DNA from: Molossus alvarezi
Taxonomy: Eukaryota; Chordata; Mammalia; Chiroptera; Molossidae
Reading direction: 5' to 3'
Assembly: GCA_037176705.1 (NCBI GenBank)
Contig: CM073891.1
Location: 51,214,571-51,278,570, forward strand
DNA: 64,000 bases
Part shown: in pieces, positions 36,390 through 47,050 of the stretch
Numbering within the stretch: position 1 is the stretch's first letter
Layout of the letters: the number at the start of each line of letters is the position of its first letter
The notes under the pieces: generated by a model
The model's database searches: none
The model's input: only the letters and a program-made list of their open reading frames with translations
Told to the model about the DNA's origin: nothing
Position numbers and translations under genes: made by a program

Positions 36390-36814
36390 CAGCAATTTTC
36401 AACTTCTTTATCTTTTAAACTAATTACAAAAATTCTGTGGCACACCAAATATATATTTTTTACCAATGTGACCAAAAAATAGGTATAATTTTTATCAATT
36501 TACAAAAAAATAATAATAATTGTAATTACCTACCCTTTTGCTTCAAAGTGAATTTTTAAAAAAATCATGTGCCTATACTTGTATATGAGAATTTCTGGCA
36601 TTAAATTTAACCAGTCAGTTGCAAACTTATTATGCAATGTGACCAATAAAAGCAACTTTATTACAGACCTATATATTTATGGTCCAAGACAGAGCATTCT
36701 CTGTTGTCATTTTTTAATTTGACAATCTAAAGGAAAAGAGATCAGTGCTCCTGACTAAATATCAGGTATTGCATGTTTTAAAAATTCTCGTGGCACACTG
36801 GTTGTAAATTGCCG
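36390..36814. mobile_element. Non-autonomous hAT (nhAT) copy 2
   Basis: Begins 'cagcaattttcaac' and ends 'ggttgtaaattgccg', the same terminal repeats as copy 1 with a few changes. The inner blocks match copy 1 in reverse: 'attctgtggcacaccaaata', 'gacaatctaaaggaaaagag' and 'ctgactaaatatcaggtatt'. The 8-bp duplications 'ctctatat' (36382-36389) and 'ctctgtat' (36815-36822) match at 7 of 8 positions and fit nTnnnnAn. At about 425 bp it is longer than copy 1, so copy 1 is the internally deleted one. Confidence 0.9.
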
Positions 36815-36894
36815 CTCTGTATCATGGTTGTGGTCATTGATTATTGAATACACTCCTCAAAGCTCATGAATTATACACAAAAATGATAATTGTT

Positions 36895-37111
36895 GCCCAG
36901 CTGGTGTGGCTCAGTGGTTGAGCATTGACTCATGCACCAAGATGTTGCCAGTTCGTTTCCCAGTCAGGGTACATGCCCAAGTTGTGGGCCAAATCCCCAG
37001 TGGGAGGGCATACAGGAAGTGGCCAATCAATGTTCTCTCTCATCGATGTTTCTATCTTTCTCTCCCTCTCTCTTCCTTTCTCTAAAAACCAATAAAGAAA
37101 AAAATTTAAAC
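36895..37111 (+). mobile_element. Ves SINE (type A)
   Basis: 'gcccagctggtgtggctcag', B box region 'cagttcgtttccca', 'acatgcccaagttgtgggcc', 'catcgatgtttct', a CT-rich stretch and 'accaataaagaaaaaaa'. Duplications 'tgataattgtt' (36884-36894) and 'tgatcattgtt' (37112-37122) match at 10 of 11 positions. Confidence 0.94.
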
Positions 37112-37122
37112 TGATCATTGTT

Positions 37123-37515
37123 ATTGTAAATTATACCTTAATAAAGTTGATAAAATATGCAAAATGTATTATGATAATTAATTTTTACTGTTTAACTGTC
37201 AACATCTAACTGCTCCTTTCTTCTAAGGCTCTTTATTTTACTGTTTTGAATGATATATTTGCATCCCATTTTTATCTTATTTAACCTTAGGACTTTTCAA
37301 ATTTTATTCATAATTCTGCTAAATAAAAAAAGAGGTTATCTGAATTTACAGTCATGTAACTTGGTTATTGCCACTAAATTTGTTGTTCATTTCGATGGAG
37401 ATTGCAGTTAATTAAATAAATCCAATTATAGCATTTATTTCAATTGCATTGGCTTATTCACCAGGAGAGGTAGTCTATGTAATATACAATATGGATAAAT
37501 AGTGATGAAAAAAAT
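37123..37515. other. Unassigned AT-rich DNA
   Basis: Nothing recognised in these 390 bases. Confidence 0.5.
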
Positions 37516-37534
37516 AAAATAAAATACATTTAAA

Positions 37535-37746
37535 TTCTTTTTTTATTATTGATTTGAGAGAAAGAGGAAGGGAGAGGAAGACAGAGATAGAAATATTGAT
37601 GAAAGAGAACATCGATTGGTCACCTCCTGCATGCCCCACACTGGGGATTTGGCCCACAACCTGGGCATGTGCCCCAACTGTGAATCAAACCGGTGACCTC
37701 TTGGTGCATGGGTTGATGCTCCACCATTGAGCTCCACTGACTGGGC
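37535..37746 (-). mobile_element. Ves SINE (type A)
   Basis: Reverse Ves with 'attattgatttgagagaaag', 'acaacctgggcatgtgcccc' and 'ttgagctccactgactgggc'. A perfect 19-bp duplication 'aaaataaaatacatttaaa' lies at 37516-37534 and 37747-37765. Confidence 0.95.
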
Positions 37747-37765
37747 AAAATAAAATACATTTAAA

Positions 37766-39959
37766 ATTGAAAATAAGTCACAAAATATTTTACTTGAAAT
37801 ATAAATTTTTATTATTTGTAACCTCATCATAATGTTGGCTGATACATTTATAATTATGAAAATATGTTCAAAATATGCAGTCTTGAAACCAGAATTAAGA
37901 GATGCAATGAAATTTGTTTTTCAATGTATTCATTTTTCCAGCTGTTTTCTATTGTTCTTTTTACTCAATACACTTTTCATCTTACTCAACAGAGTTACCT
38001 TAAAACAATTAATGGGCTTTGTCTAAAAATTCTTCTTGAAACCATGAGAAAACATGTTCTTTGAATTAATTTCTATTATTTTATATTTTATGCATATAAT
38101 TTTGAAACCACAGATTAGAGGCATATTTCCCTTTCAAAAACATAATGGTCTGTGCAAATTCCATGTTATTAGTATGCAATGCCATCGATGGATGAGTTCT
38201 TAGAATATGAACATAACTCAAGTTAGCTTTAGAAACCACAGATCTGGCTTGGATTGAAAGTAACAGAATTACCCTGGTGTGTTACCCTAAACTGGTCCAA
38301 CTTCTTAATTTTCTGTAGAATTCAGAATTTCATTAATATTGTTAATCATGACCTCGAATTATCTCTAAACTCTTTACTCAATTCATTGAACATATTTTCA
38401 AGGGATGAGTATTTCAATTGTTATTACTCACTTTATGTATGAAGAAATTTTAACTGAGAGAGGCTGAATAGTTGCCAGAGGTCATTGGGAGAGAGAGGGG
38501 AGAGAAGTGGGGAGGGAGAAGAAGGGAGTAGAGAGAAGAGGCAGAGAGAGAAGGAGAGAGAGATCATAAAAATAAGAGTATTCAGGAAAAAAAAAAACCA
38601 CTAGATAATACTAGGTTTCCTGAATCCTCACGTGGTTTTCTTTATATATTCACAGCACTGCTAATTAATGCATGAGAGATTTGTGGTTCATGGATACAAC
38701 TAAATACCCAAGTAAAAATGCTAAAAACATGGATTTCTATAAGACTAAAAATTATGAGGCTTTCCATACAGGTAAACATTTAACATGTGTGAAATAAAAC
38801 TCATATGTAATATAAAATATAATTTATTAATAAAATTATTTTTATTACTTTTGACAAAAATAAAAATATTTCATAATAAAAAGTCAATAGTTCTACTTAT
38901 GAGCTCTATTGCCTAAACCATATGTGGTGGCCATAAAACTACATTGTTAATATTTCTGGCCATGTGGAGCACAGTTACTGAAGATCCCACCTGCTGTCAC
39001 TCTGGGTCCCCTATCATGGTCATACCAAAGTCATACTCTCCTTCCAGGTAGCTCTCAGCCAGTACCTGAACTAGGCAGAATACGAATAGGGCAGGACCAT
39101 CGTGGTGAGATGTGGAACTCCTCAATCAGGAGATGTAGCCTCATGATTTCTCCCTATCCTAGCTGCAGTAATAGGCTCTTTCAGTAGAAGCCTTCTTAGT
39201 CCTCTCCCTCCTTCTGTGGTAGTCAGATCATCATCATGGTCTGAAGGCTCTCACACCTGTCTCTGCCCCTCCCTCATTAAATCTATTTCATGTCTAATAT
39301 CATCTTGGCATCTCTTCTTGAAGGCATGAACTAAAACACATTGCTTTTAATAATTTTATCTTGAATTTTTGTATTTATGAAATATAGAAAAAAAACCTTC
39401 ATTGTTTTTATTGAATATGATATCAGTTTCAATTCACAAAGAAGGCACTTTGAAAGCATAATTTATAGATATTGCACAATTTTCATCTAATTTAAGACAT
39501 TATTTCTTATACAAAAACACTATTAATAAACTATGAAATGTCAGCAATTGCAAAATGTATTTCAATTCAAGAGATATAAAAATGTGTGTTTTAGAACTGG
39601 TGAAACTGATCACTGTTTCTTCTATAATAAATAAATGTTTTTCAGTAAAGGTACCATGTAGAATGTACTTCACTTCTCACAGTTGCTTTTGTGATGAATA
39701 GCCTTTTTTGTCTTGAAGAATATACATTATTAAAAATCCTCTGCTTGCTTAGTTCAAACATTGGCTTACACATCTGGTTGTACATAAGAAAAAACCTAAC
39801 AGCTTAATTATTCATGTTACATGTAGTTTAATGCAAATGCCCTTGAGAAAAAAGTAAAGCTCTGAAAATATAACCGATTATTGAATTTTATGAAGTACTT
39901 TTATAATTTTCAGAATAACTTTTCCAATTCATTACCTGATTTCCAGTGGAGTTCTCGGG
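37766..39959. other. Unassigned DNA with a polypurine tract
   Basis: No gene or repeat family recognised. The stretch at 39000-39340 is more GC-rich and complex than its surroundings but resembles no known family to me. Confidence 0.45.
38487..38562 (+). repeat. GA-rich polypurine tract
   Basis: About 75 bp almost entirely purine on the plus strand (mixed 'gggag', 'gaga', 'gaag' units). Such mirror-like purine tracts can in principle form triplex DNA. Confidence 0.9.
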
Positions 39960-40085
39960 GTAAATTAGGTCTTTTTTTAAAATCATCATTCTTCAGATGG
40001 GAAAAATAAAAACTTAAGTAACTTTATAAGGTCACACAGAAAAACCATGGCCAGATACCTACAGTCCAAGATTTTGACCATTTGA
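39960..40085 (-). repeat. MIR SINE remnant
   Basis: 'cttcagatgggaaaaataaa', 'aacttaagtaactttataag', 'gtcacacagaaaaacca' and 'ctacagtccaagattttgac' follow inverted MIR order ('acagatgaggaaactgag' to 'gtcacacagct'). Confidence 0.6.
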
Positions 40086-40089
40086 CAAG

Positions 40090-41022
40090 GTTTACTTTAA
40101 GAATTGGCTTCTTATAAACATCTTATATTAGCTTTGCAAAAACTATTTTTTAAAAGATAATTAGCTATAGAAAACTATGCTAAAAAAACTTTAAAATTTT
40201 TTTACCAGTAACTTGATCTTGTTTTTTTCTTTGCAGTTTTAAAGTGTTGAGAAATTAAGAATGTTAGTTCAGGGTAAGTTTTCTGAACTTTGAGTATCTT
40301 GGCTTTTACTCATTAACAAAATGTCATACTGATTATTTAAACTTACTGGCTATATTTTTGACAGCTGTGTTATGGCAACACTCCTGGGGAAAATCTTTAG
40401 TAACATTAATGAGAGCTGGACAACCACCATGACATTAAAACCTTGTGAACAGTGAACTGCCACCAGGAAGCATCCACTCAACTGCTGTATAGCATAATAT
40501 AGTCCATCACATGTGTGGGCTGAGAAAAAAAATGTCACTGCAACAAGTTAAGTAGAAGCTCATTCATCTTTTCACCAGCAAGCTTTTGGTTTCTTTCACG
40601 TTTTTTTCCTCTTTCTGTCAATCATCTTAAATATTGCAATGGAGAAATTTTTTTTTTGTAAAAGTTTATGGAAAAGTTTATTTTTAAAATAAATTCTCTA
40701 TTCTCTCTGCTTCATCCTCTTTCCTCCCATTACTTATTTTATTTAAAATAATTATCTGTAATTTCCTAGTTCATTTTCTAATATGTATAGAAACAGTTCC
40801 TGAGCAAATGAATTCCACTGCTAATTAGATTATTGTCAAAAAGGACACAATTGTCATTCCTTCACTGGTTCTTTGGAAATCTAACATCTTCTCATGCTTC
40901 TTCTCAATGCAATGCTATCAAACCTTAGGCTATTTAGTTTATTAACTAATAATATTCTTTAAACATTAGTCTGATTCCCAAATTTTCCTGCCCTCAATAC
41001 AACTGTCCTTCAATTAAAAGAA
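40090..41022. other. Unassigned AT-rich DNA
   Basis: No gene, RNA or clear repeat seen. Confidence 0.5.
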
Positions 41023-41032
41023 GAAAAAAACA

Positions 41033-41210
41033 GCCCTGGCTGGGTGGCTCAGTTGGTTGGAGCATCATCCTGTACACCAAAAGGTTGCAGGTTTGATCAC
41101 TGGTTGGGGCATGTGGGTTGCAGTTTTAATCCCCTTTGGGGCATGTACGGGAGGTTTCTTCCTTCCTCTCTAAAATAAATAAATATTTGGGTGAGAATAA
41201 AAAAAAAGGA
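41033..41210 (+). mobile_element. Ves-like SINE (older, type C, shortened)
   Basis: 'gccctggctgggtggctcag' and 'ttggttggagcatcatcct' head, B box 'aggtttgatcactgg', 'ggggcatgtgggttgcag', then a short CT block and 'tatttgggtgagaataaaaa'. Its body lacks the 'atcgatgtttct' block of the others. The flanks are A-rich, so the duplication (about 'gaaaaaaaca') is uncertain. The same head variant occurs at 58309. Confidence 0.85.
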
Positions 41211-41220
41211 AAAAAAAAAC

Positions 41221-42019
41221 AAATATTATCTACTTACTATGTTTGCAATGTGTGTGAGTTCTTTATTTCTAGCCTTTATTCCTGAGTTCCTGCGTTTTCT
41301 TACATTTCTACTTGTTTTCTGGAAAATTGCAAACTCACTGTGTCGTATCCTCATTGTTTCGCCTCCAAACCTATTTTCTCCTACATAGCTTCTCAGTTAG
41401 TGGTGTCATTATCCATACACATGCCGGAAGTTAGGAGCTAAACCCTGACTCCCCCTTCACCCTAACCCTTCCATTTATAATCAATTATCTAAGCACTTTA
41501 AACTTTGCCTTGTTAATAGACATCAGATTAATACTTTCTACTTCTTGCATCTCTGCTTTTGCTGAGAGTCTTATTTCTACCAAGACTAATATAACAGGTT
41601 TTTAATTTATCTGTCAAATTACTTCTATAATATTCTCCATTCTGCTACCAGATTAACCTTTTTAAAAAACACAAACCTGGCTATGGTTCTGATTTTCTGA
41701 AAAATTCCTTCAGTACCTCATTTTTTGTCATACAATTTAAAAAATTTTTTTCTTATGATGTATAAAGATCTTGCTTATCCCCCATGTCCCGCCCAGTGAC
41801 ATGTGACTATCAAATGTTATACTTTAGCAATATCCAAAATTGGATATTTTTCAGAACTGTATATCTTCTTATGTGTATGTGCTATATTTTCTGACTATGC
41901 TACTTGATGCCACAGTCTATGACTCACCTGTCAAAATCTGATACAATTTTTAATTCCCAGTACTAAGCTGTAATTAACTAAATTAACCATTCAAATTATA
42001 TTTCTCTGATATAGCAAAG
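41221..42019. other. Unassigned AT-rich DNA
   Basis: The 65-residue frame at 41191-41388 overlaps the Ves tail and has no recognisable domain. Nothing else identified. Confidence 0.45.
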
Positions 42020-42320
42020 ATAGCAAATGTTAGCTGTTTTCACATACACATTAAAACCTCAGGGGCTTAACAAGACAATGTTTATTTCTCAATCTCACCA
42101 AGACCTCTCCTTCAAGTAGATACGAGTTCCAGGTTCCCTGTGTACTGTGACTTTGGAATCTCCCTAAGTCCTTCTTGGTTATTAGCAAAGGGAAAGAGAG
42201 AGGGAGGAGGGAAATTGTCTTTTAAGTGACATACAATCCATAAGCAGGCATAGCCATATGGCCTCAAGCTAACTGCAAGAGTTACTGTAAATGTATAGAA
42301 GCACATAGAATATTATCTAC
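42020..42320. repeat. Ancient mammalian interspersed repeat, family unresolved
   Basis: The order 'caatgtttatttctcaatct', a GA-rich stretch 'ggaaagagagagggaggagg', 'catatggcctcaagctaact' and 'gcaagagttactgtaaatgt' resembles a common old mammalian repeat with '...cacatggccccacctaactgcaagg...gggaaatgtag'. I cannot name the family with certainty. Confidence 0.35.
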
Positions 42321-42972
42321 CATAAGTGCTGACCTGCCTCAGTAAGACTTAATCACAACCCTGCTGTTTCTTTACTTTGCCTGTGCTTGTAAAATTGCAT
42401 GCGTTACAGTGTATTACAATTGTATGCCAACATTTCTCTCTCTCACTTAAATATAAGTTTCTTGGCAGCAAAAGAAGTTCCTGTTTATTGTTGTCTGTGC
42501 CGAACCACATGATTGTATTTGCTTGTAGAAGGAAGAGGGCCCTGGGGTGTGTTCTGGCACTCTGCCCAGACAGGGTAATTTCAGACAGCTGAGGTTACAG
42601 TTCTCCTAGTCCTGGATTATTGGAGTACGGGGAATAAGCGCATCATGGATTTTCAAGTAAAGACCAACTGGGCTTTCTAAGCTCTCCATGATGTTCTACA
42701 GGGATCATCCCTCTAACTTCAGTTCCTTCATTTGTGAATTGAATATATAATACCTCACTGTGAAATATTCAGTCTGTACCAGTGTGCCTTGTTGCATGCT
42801 TATTATTTAAAACTCTAGTCAACATGTGAGCAAAACTTATCAGAATAGCATGTGCCACCAGTCATCAAGAGTGTCATTACACAGTGTGAGCACAGCACCC
42901 CGATATGAACCAATGTCATAAATCCCTACCAGAGAATAAAATCCTTTCTTCATCAACAAAATCAAAATTCAC

Positions 42973-42975
<3 letters not shown>
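42321..42975. other. Unassigned DNA
   Basis: No gene or repeat recognised; no RNA gene. Confidence 0.45.

Positions 42976-43018
<43 letters not shown>
42976..43018 (+). repeat. (TA)n microsatellite
   Basis: About 21 uninterrupted TA units ending close to the A-rich tail side of the minus-strand Ves at 43036. Confidence 0.97.
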
Positions 43019-43026
<8 letters not shown>

Positions 43027-43035
43027 GCATTTATC

Positions 43036-43242
43036 TTCAGATAGATTAGGAGGGAGAGAGGGGGGAAGACAGAGAGAAACATCGATGTGAGAGAGACACA
43101 TCGACTGGTCGCCACCCACATAACCCCAACCAGGGCCGAGGACAAACTCCAACCGAGGTACATGCCCTTAGCGGGAATCAAACCCGGGACTCTCTGGTCC
43201 ACAGGCTGACACTCTAACCACTGAGAAAAACTGGCCAGGAAA
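43036..43242 (-). mobile_element. Ves SINE (type B)
   Basis: Reverse orientation: 'cagatagattaggagggaga', 'aaacatcgatgtgagagaga', 'ccaaccagggccgagg', 'aaccgaggtacatgccctta', 'tcaaacccgggactctctgg' and 'ctaaccactgag'. It retains several CpG sites and so is relatively young. Its tail region was replaced by or merged with the TA microsatellite, so the duplication is unclear. Confidence 0.9.
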
Positions 43243-43360
43243 AAATTCCCATATTTTTTATTGCATTTGTGCTGTATTATGTGCATCTCTACTGTAATTT
43301 TAAGCTTGGTCATTTGCCATGTATGATACTGTCTTCTATGTCAGAGAGGCCTTCTTTTTT

Positions 43361-43595
43361 TTTTTGATTCTCACCTGAGTAGATTTTTCCACTTATTATC
43401 AGATAGAGTTGGAGAAAGAGATACAGAGAGAAACATCAATGTGACTGAGCCACAATGACTGGTTGACTCCCACACAACCTGACCAGGGCTGTGGATAAAC
43501 CGCAACCAAGGTACGTGCCCTTGACCAGAATCAAACCCCTGACTCACTGGTCCGCAGGCCCACACTCTAACCGCTGAGCCAAACCAGCCAGGGCG
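43361..43595 (-). mobile_element. Ves SINE (type B)
   Basis: Reverse type B copy starting 'gattctcacctgagtaga' (complement of the conserved 3' end), with 'gaaacatcaatgtgactgag', 'aaggtacgtgcccttgacca' and 'gagccaaaccagccagggc'. Duplications are about 'agagaggccttctttttt' (43343-43360) and 'gagagacctcctttttt' (from 43596). Confidence 0.92.
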
Positions 43596-43613
43596 GAGAG
43601 ACCTCCTTTTTTT

Positions 43614-44168
43614 ATTAAAAGCTTAGGTGTCTGGGAATCACACACAAAAAAGGTCTCCACTGGAACTATTGACCTTTCTCAGGGAATGTGGAACTAGAGA
43701 ATGATCGGCTTCATGACCTTCCCTCTATGACATTACCAGGAAGCAGCTTTTATATCCTTACTATACCACAAATGACAGTACGTTTTCTTTCCTTGTGGGG
43801 TGAAGAGCTTCATGCTTCAGTGTCTCCTGATGTCAGTATAGAGACAAAGCACTGGTTACTGCTTTCAGCACCCTGGAAATGAATGGGGTTCTTGCATCAT
43901 TAATTCTTTGGGGAAAATTACTTTTGACATATACATTTTTAAGTTGCAAGTACTTCCTCATTAAACATTTCTATGCTGCATTCTGAAGTGCTAGTGTTCC
44001 TGTTTGAGGATGACAGAAACTCAGTGGAATCCTTTAGCAGTGAGATGATTAATCTGCTGGAGGTATGTAATGCTGGGGAGACACTGTGGGAGGAGACTGA
44101 CAAGAGACTCTTGCTGTGGTTAAAAGGAAGTCACGAGGATTGGAATTAAACTACTAGCAATGTAAATA
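43614..44168. other. Unassigned DNA
   Basis: Nothing recognised between two Ves copies; the open frame at 43688-43882 shows no domain. Confidence 0.45.
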
Positions 44169-44182
44169 TTTGAGTGAAGCAT

Positions 44183-44185
<3 letters not shown>

Positions 44186-44221
<36 letters not shown>

Positions 44222-44427
44222 TTTCCTTTATTGATTGTACAGAGAGTGGAAGTGAGAGGGAGAGAGAGATAGAAACATTGATGAGTGAGAACATCAACTG
44301 GCTGCCTTCTGCATGCCTTCCATGGGGATTTGGCCCACAACCTGGGCTTGTGTCCTGACCAGGAATTGAACCAGCGACCTCTTGGTGCATGGGTCAGTGC
44401 TCAACCACTGAGCCACACCAGTCGAAC
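44186..44427 (-). mobile_element. Ves SINE (type A) with expanded (TTTA)n tail
   Basis: Reverse Ves: a (ttta)n tail of about ten units, 'ctttattgattgtacagaga', 'caacctgggcttgtgtcctg' and 'gagccacaccagtcgaac'. A perfect 17-bp duplication 'tttgagtgaagcattta' lies at 44169-44185 and 44428-44444. The tail grew from an original (TAAA)n A-tail. Confidence 0.95.
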
Positions 44428-44444
44428 TTTGAGTGAAGCATTTA

Positions 44445-45157
44445 AATCCTTGACTGACAAGTGTTCTGAGGAGAAAAGCTGGGAGAAAATAATACCCTAG
44501 TTCTCTAGGCAAAGGCATAATGAGACCAATAGGAACCACTCCACAGTTTAGGTTTTAAATATTGTCTTATGAAAACTGGCTTCAGTAACAACTAGCTGGA
44601 ATAGCAGGAAGCTAATAACTCTTTCCATCTTCACTGATTTGACCAATACATGGAAGACCTACACCTTTAGCTGTTGCTTGGAAAGCATGCATGTCATGTT
44701 TGAGTATATGTGGTAATACAAGGTATAGGTATTTATCCTTAATACCTTTGCTTCAGAATGGGACTTCCTATTAATTAACTAAATTCTGAGTCCAGACTTT
44801 TTATTCAATCATAGTGAGCTCCCCTCTCTTTGGAGGAGGATGGTTCTTAAGATCCTTTCCTTTTCCTACCAGCATATATCATTTGGGGGTTATATAAATG
44901 CACTAAACAGGTGAGCCTATGATACTCTACTTGGAATGCTTTAATCATTTAAATCTCTCTTGTCTTTACTCAAAAGCATTTGTGTTTGCCTAATAATAGA
45001 TATTGGAGCAGTATTGGTCACCTAAGGTATTCTGTTACATTTTTCTATGGGACAATGAGTATCAATTTAATTTACATTCATACAACTAAGAGAGATAATT
45101 CCAGTGATTCTCCCAAATAAACAACAGCTAAAAGTGCCTTGCTTTTTTTCAGTAAAG
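44445..45157. other. Unassigned DNA
   Basis: No gene or repeat recognised. Confidence 0.45.
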
Positions 45158-45166
45158 AATAGGGCT

Positions 45167-45811
45167 AGTACACACTGCTGGTGGGAATGCAGACTGGTGC
45201 AGCCACCATAGAAAACAATATGGTGTTACCTCAAAAAATTAAAAATTGAACTGCCATTTGACCCAGTGATCCCACTTCTAGGAATATACCCTAGGAAGCC
45301 TGAAACACCAAGCAGAAAGAATATATGTACCCCCATGTTCATAGCAGCACTATTTACAATAGCTAAGATCTGAAAACAGCCCAAGTGTCCATCAGTAGAC
45401 GAATGGATAAAAAAGCAGTGGTACATATATATTATGCAGCTGTAGGAAAGATAGATTTCTTATCCTTTGAGACGACATGGAGGGACCTGGAAAGTATTAT
45501 TCTAAGCAAAACAAGCCAAACAGAGAAAGACAAGTATCATATGATCTCACTTATTTGTGGAATATGATGAACATAATAGTCTGAGGAGTGGGGTAGTCCC
45601 AGAGATGTGGAAGTGGGATACAGACTGACAATCCCCAGGAAAGGGGGTGGTGGGGGAGAGATAAACCATAGAACTTATATGCATGTATGCATGAACAATG
45701 GACATGGATAACAAAGCTGGGGACAGGGCGGGGAGGGAAGGAGAAGGGCGGAATCAGTGGGAGAAATAGGAGAAACATCTGTAACAAAAATAAATTAATT
45801 AATAAAAAAAA
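45167..45811 (+). mobile_element. LINE-1, 5'-truncated
   Basis: Starts in late ORF2 ('ctagtacacactgctggtgg') and runs through 'MDKKAVVHIYYAAVGKIDFL'-type ORF2p C terminus, the 3' UTR with its G-rich tract, 'aacatctgtaacaaaaataa' and an A tail. The duplication is 'aatagggct' (45158-45166) against 'aataggct' after the tail. Few changes from the 48.5-kb copy suggest it is fairly young. Frameshifts break the fragment. Confidence 0.92.
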
Positions 45812-45836
45812 AATAGGCTCCCTAAAAAGGGGGTTG

Positions 45837-46095
45837 CCCTGGCTAGTTTGGCTCAGCAGTTAGAGCGGTGGCCCATGGACCACAGTGTCGCAAGTTTGAT
45901 TCCGGTCAAGGGCATGTATCTCAGTTACAGTTTGGTCCCAGGCCCTGGTCGAGGTCATGGGGGAGGCAACCAATCAATGTCTCTTTCACATAGATGTTTC
46001 TCACTTTCTCCCTTTCTCTCTCCCCTTCCCTTTCCCTCCCATTCTATATGAAGATAAACGAAAAAATATCCTTGGGTGAGGATTAAAAAAAAAAA
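45837..46095 (+). mobile_element. Ves SINE (type B)
   Basis: 'ttgccctggctagtttggct' head, 'gggcatgtatctcagttaca', 'tttggtcccaggccctgg', 'catagatgtttct', a CT block and the type B end 'ccttgggtgaggattaaaaa'. It lies directly after the L1 tail at 45811; flanking duplication weak. Confidence 0.92.
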
Positions 46096-46099
46096 AAAA

Positions 46100-46716
46100 T
46101 AAAGGACAATGTCTGGACAGGGAATAGAAATTTTTCTAGTTATTTCAAAAAATGAAAATGATTGATTGTAGAGAATTTGATCTTCCCTTACATGGAATAA
46201 CTGGAGAAGCTAGAGTCAGAGAACTGCCACTGCAATGGTCAATCCATAGTTGCAGTCCAGGGCTCAGTAAACTCCTCTTGCCAACATCAGGCTACTATAC
46301 TGTCACCTGGCAGCAGGTTGCCGGATAATGGAATGCTGAGTCCACCAATGTAACTGCTACGAAACATGCACATCTCCAAGGACACTACTGCAAATAGAAA
46401 CATCTCATCTCTGTCTTTCAAAACTAACCTGAGTTTATCCATTGCTAGAACTAAAGTCACATTCAGAACTTTACTTCTAAGGAACTATGGGAAAGTAGAT
46501 TTTAAGTCTTTCAGCCTCTGTAGTTGCAAGAAAGTATGGCAAAGTAATTTTTAAAAAACCCTTTCAGCCAAAGTTGGAAAAAAGGCACTAAGCTGAGGGG
46601 CAACAGAGTACATTTAGCCCAGGCAATGAATATGAAAAGGATCAAGTACAAGGACAGTGAGAAGTATAAAGGATTATTTTAAATTGAAGAAGGCACATCC
46701 TATCGAAAGAGGACTT

Positions 46717-46718
<2 letters not shown>
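46100..46718. other. Unassigned DNA, possibly an old repeat
   Basis: The stretch 46360-46560 ('cattgctagaactaaagtca', 'tctaaggaactatgggaaag', 'agcctctgtagttgcaag') feels like a widespread old mammalian repeat, but I cannot name it. No gene is supported. Confidence 0.35.

Positions 46719-46719
<1 letters not shown>

Positions 46720-46757
<38 letters not shown>
46720..46757 (+). repeat. (TA)n microsatellite
   Basis: Uninterrupted TA dinucleotides for about 38 bp. Confidence 0.97.
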
Positions 46758-46759
<2 letters not shown>

Positions 46760-46831
46760 TAAACATTTCTACATTTATATAAAAGCTCCTATTTTAAAGT
46801 GTATATTGAATAGTATTTAAAAAATAAATCA

Positions 46832-47037
46832 CGCCCTGGCCGGTTTAGCTCAGAGGTTAGAGCGTTGGCCTGCGGTCCTGAGAGACCAGGGTTCAGTTTC
46901 CCCTAAGGGCACGTACCTCGGTTGCAGTTTGTCCCCGGCCAAGCACTCAATATGTCCCTTTCATGTCGATGTTTCTCTCTCTCTCTCTCTCCTACTCCAT
47001 CAGAACAAAATATCAAAAAATGTCCTGGGGTAAGGAT
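46832..47037 (+). mobile_element. Ves SINE (type B)
   Basis: 'cgccctggccggtttagctc', 'cggtcctgagagaccagg', 'gggcacgtacctcggttgca', 'catgtcgatgtttctc', a CT run and 'tcctggggtaaggataaaaa'. It lacks about 25 bp after 'gtccccggcc' relative to the 61-kb copy. Perfect 13-bp duplication 'aaaaaataaatca' (46819-46831 and 47038-47050). Confidence 0.94.
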
Positions 47038-47050
47038 AAAAAATAAATCA

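Noticed and set aside
39000..39340. GC-richer block as an exon or LTR
   Set aside because: No open frame of note, no splice-site pair and no TG...CA edges; left unassigned.
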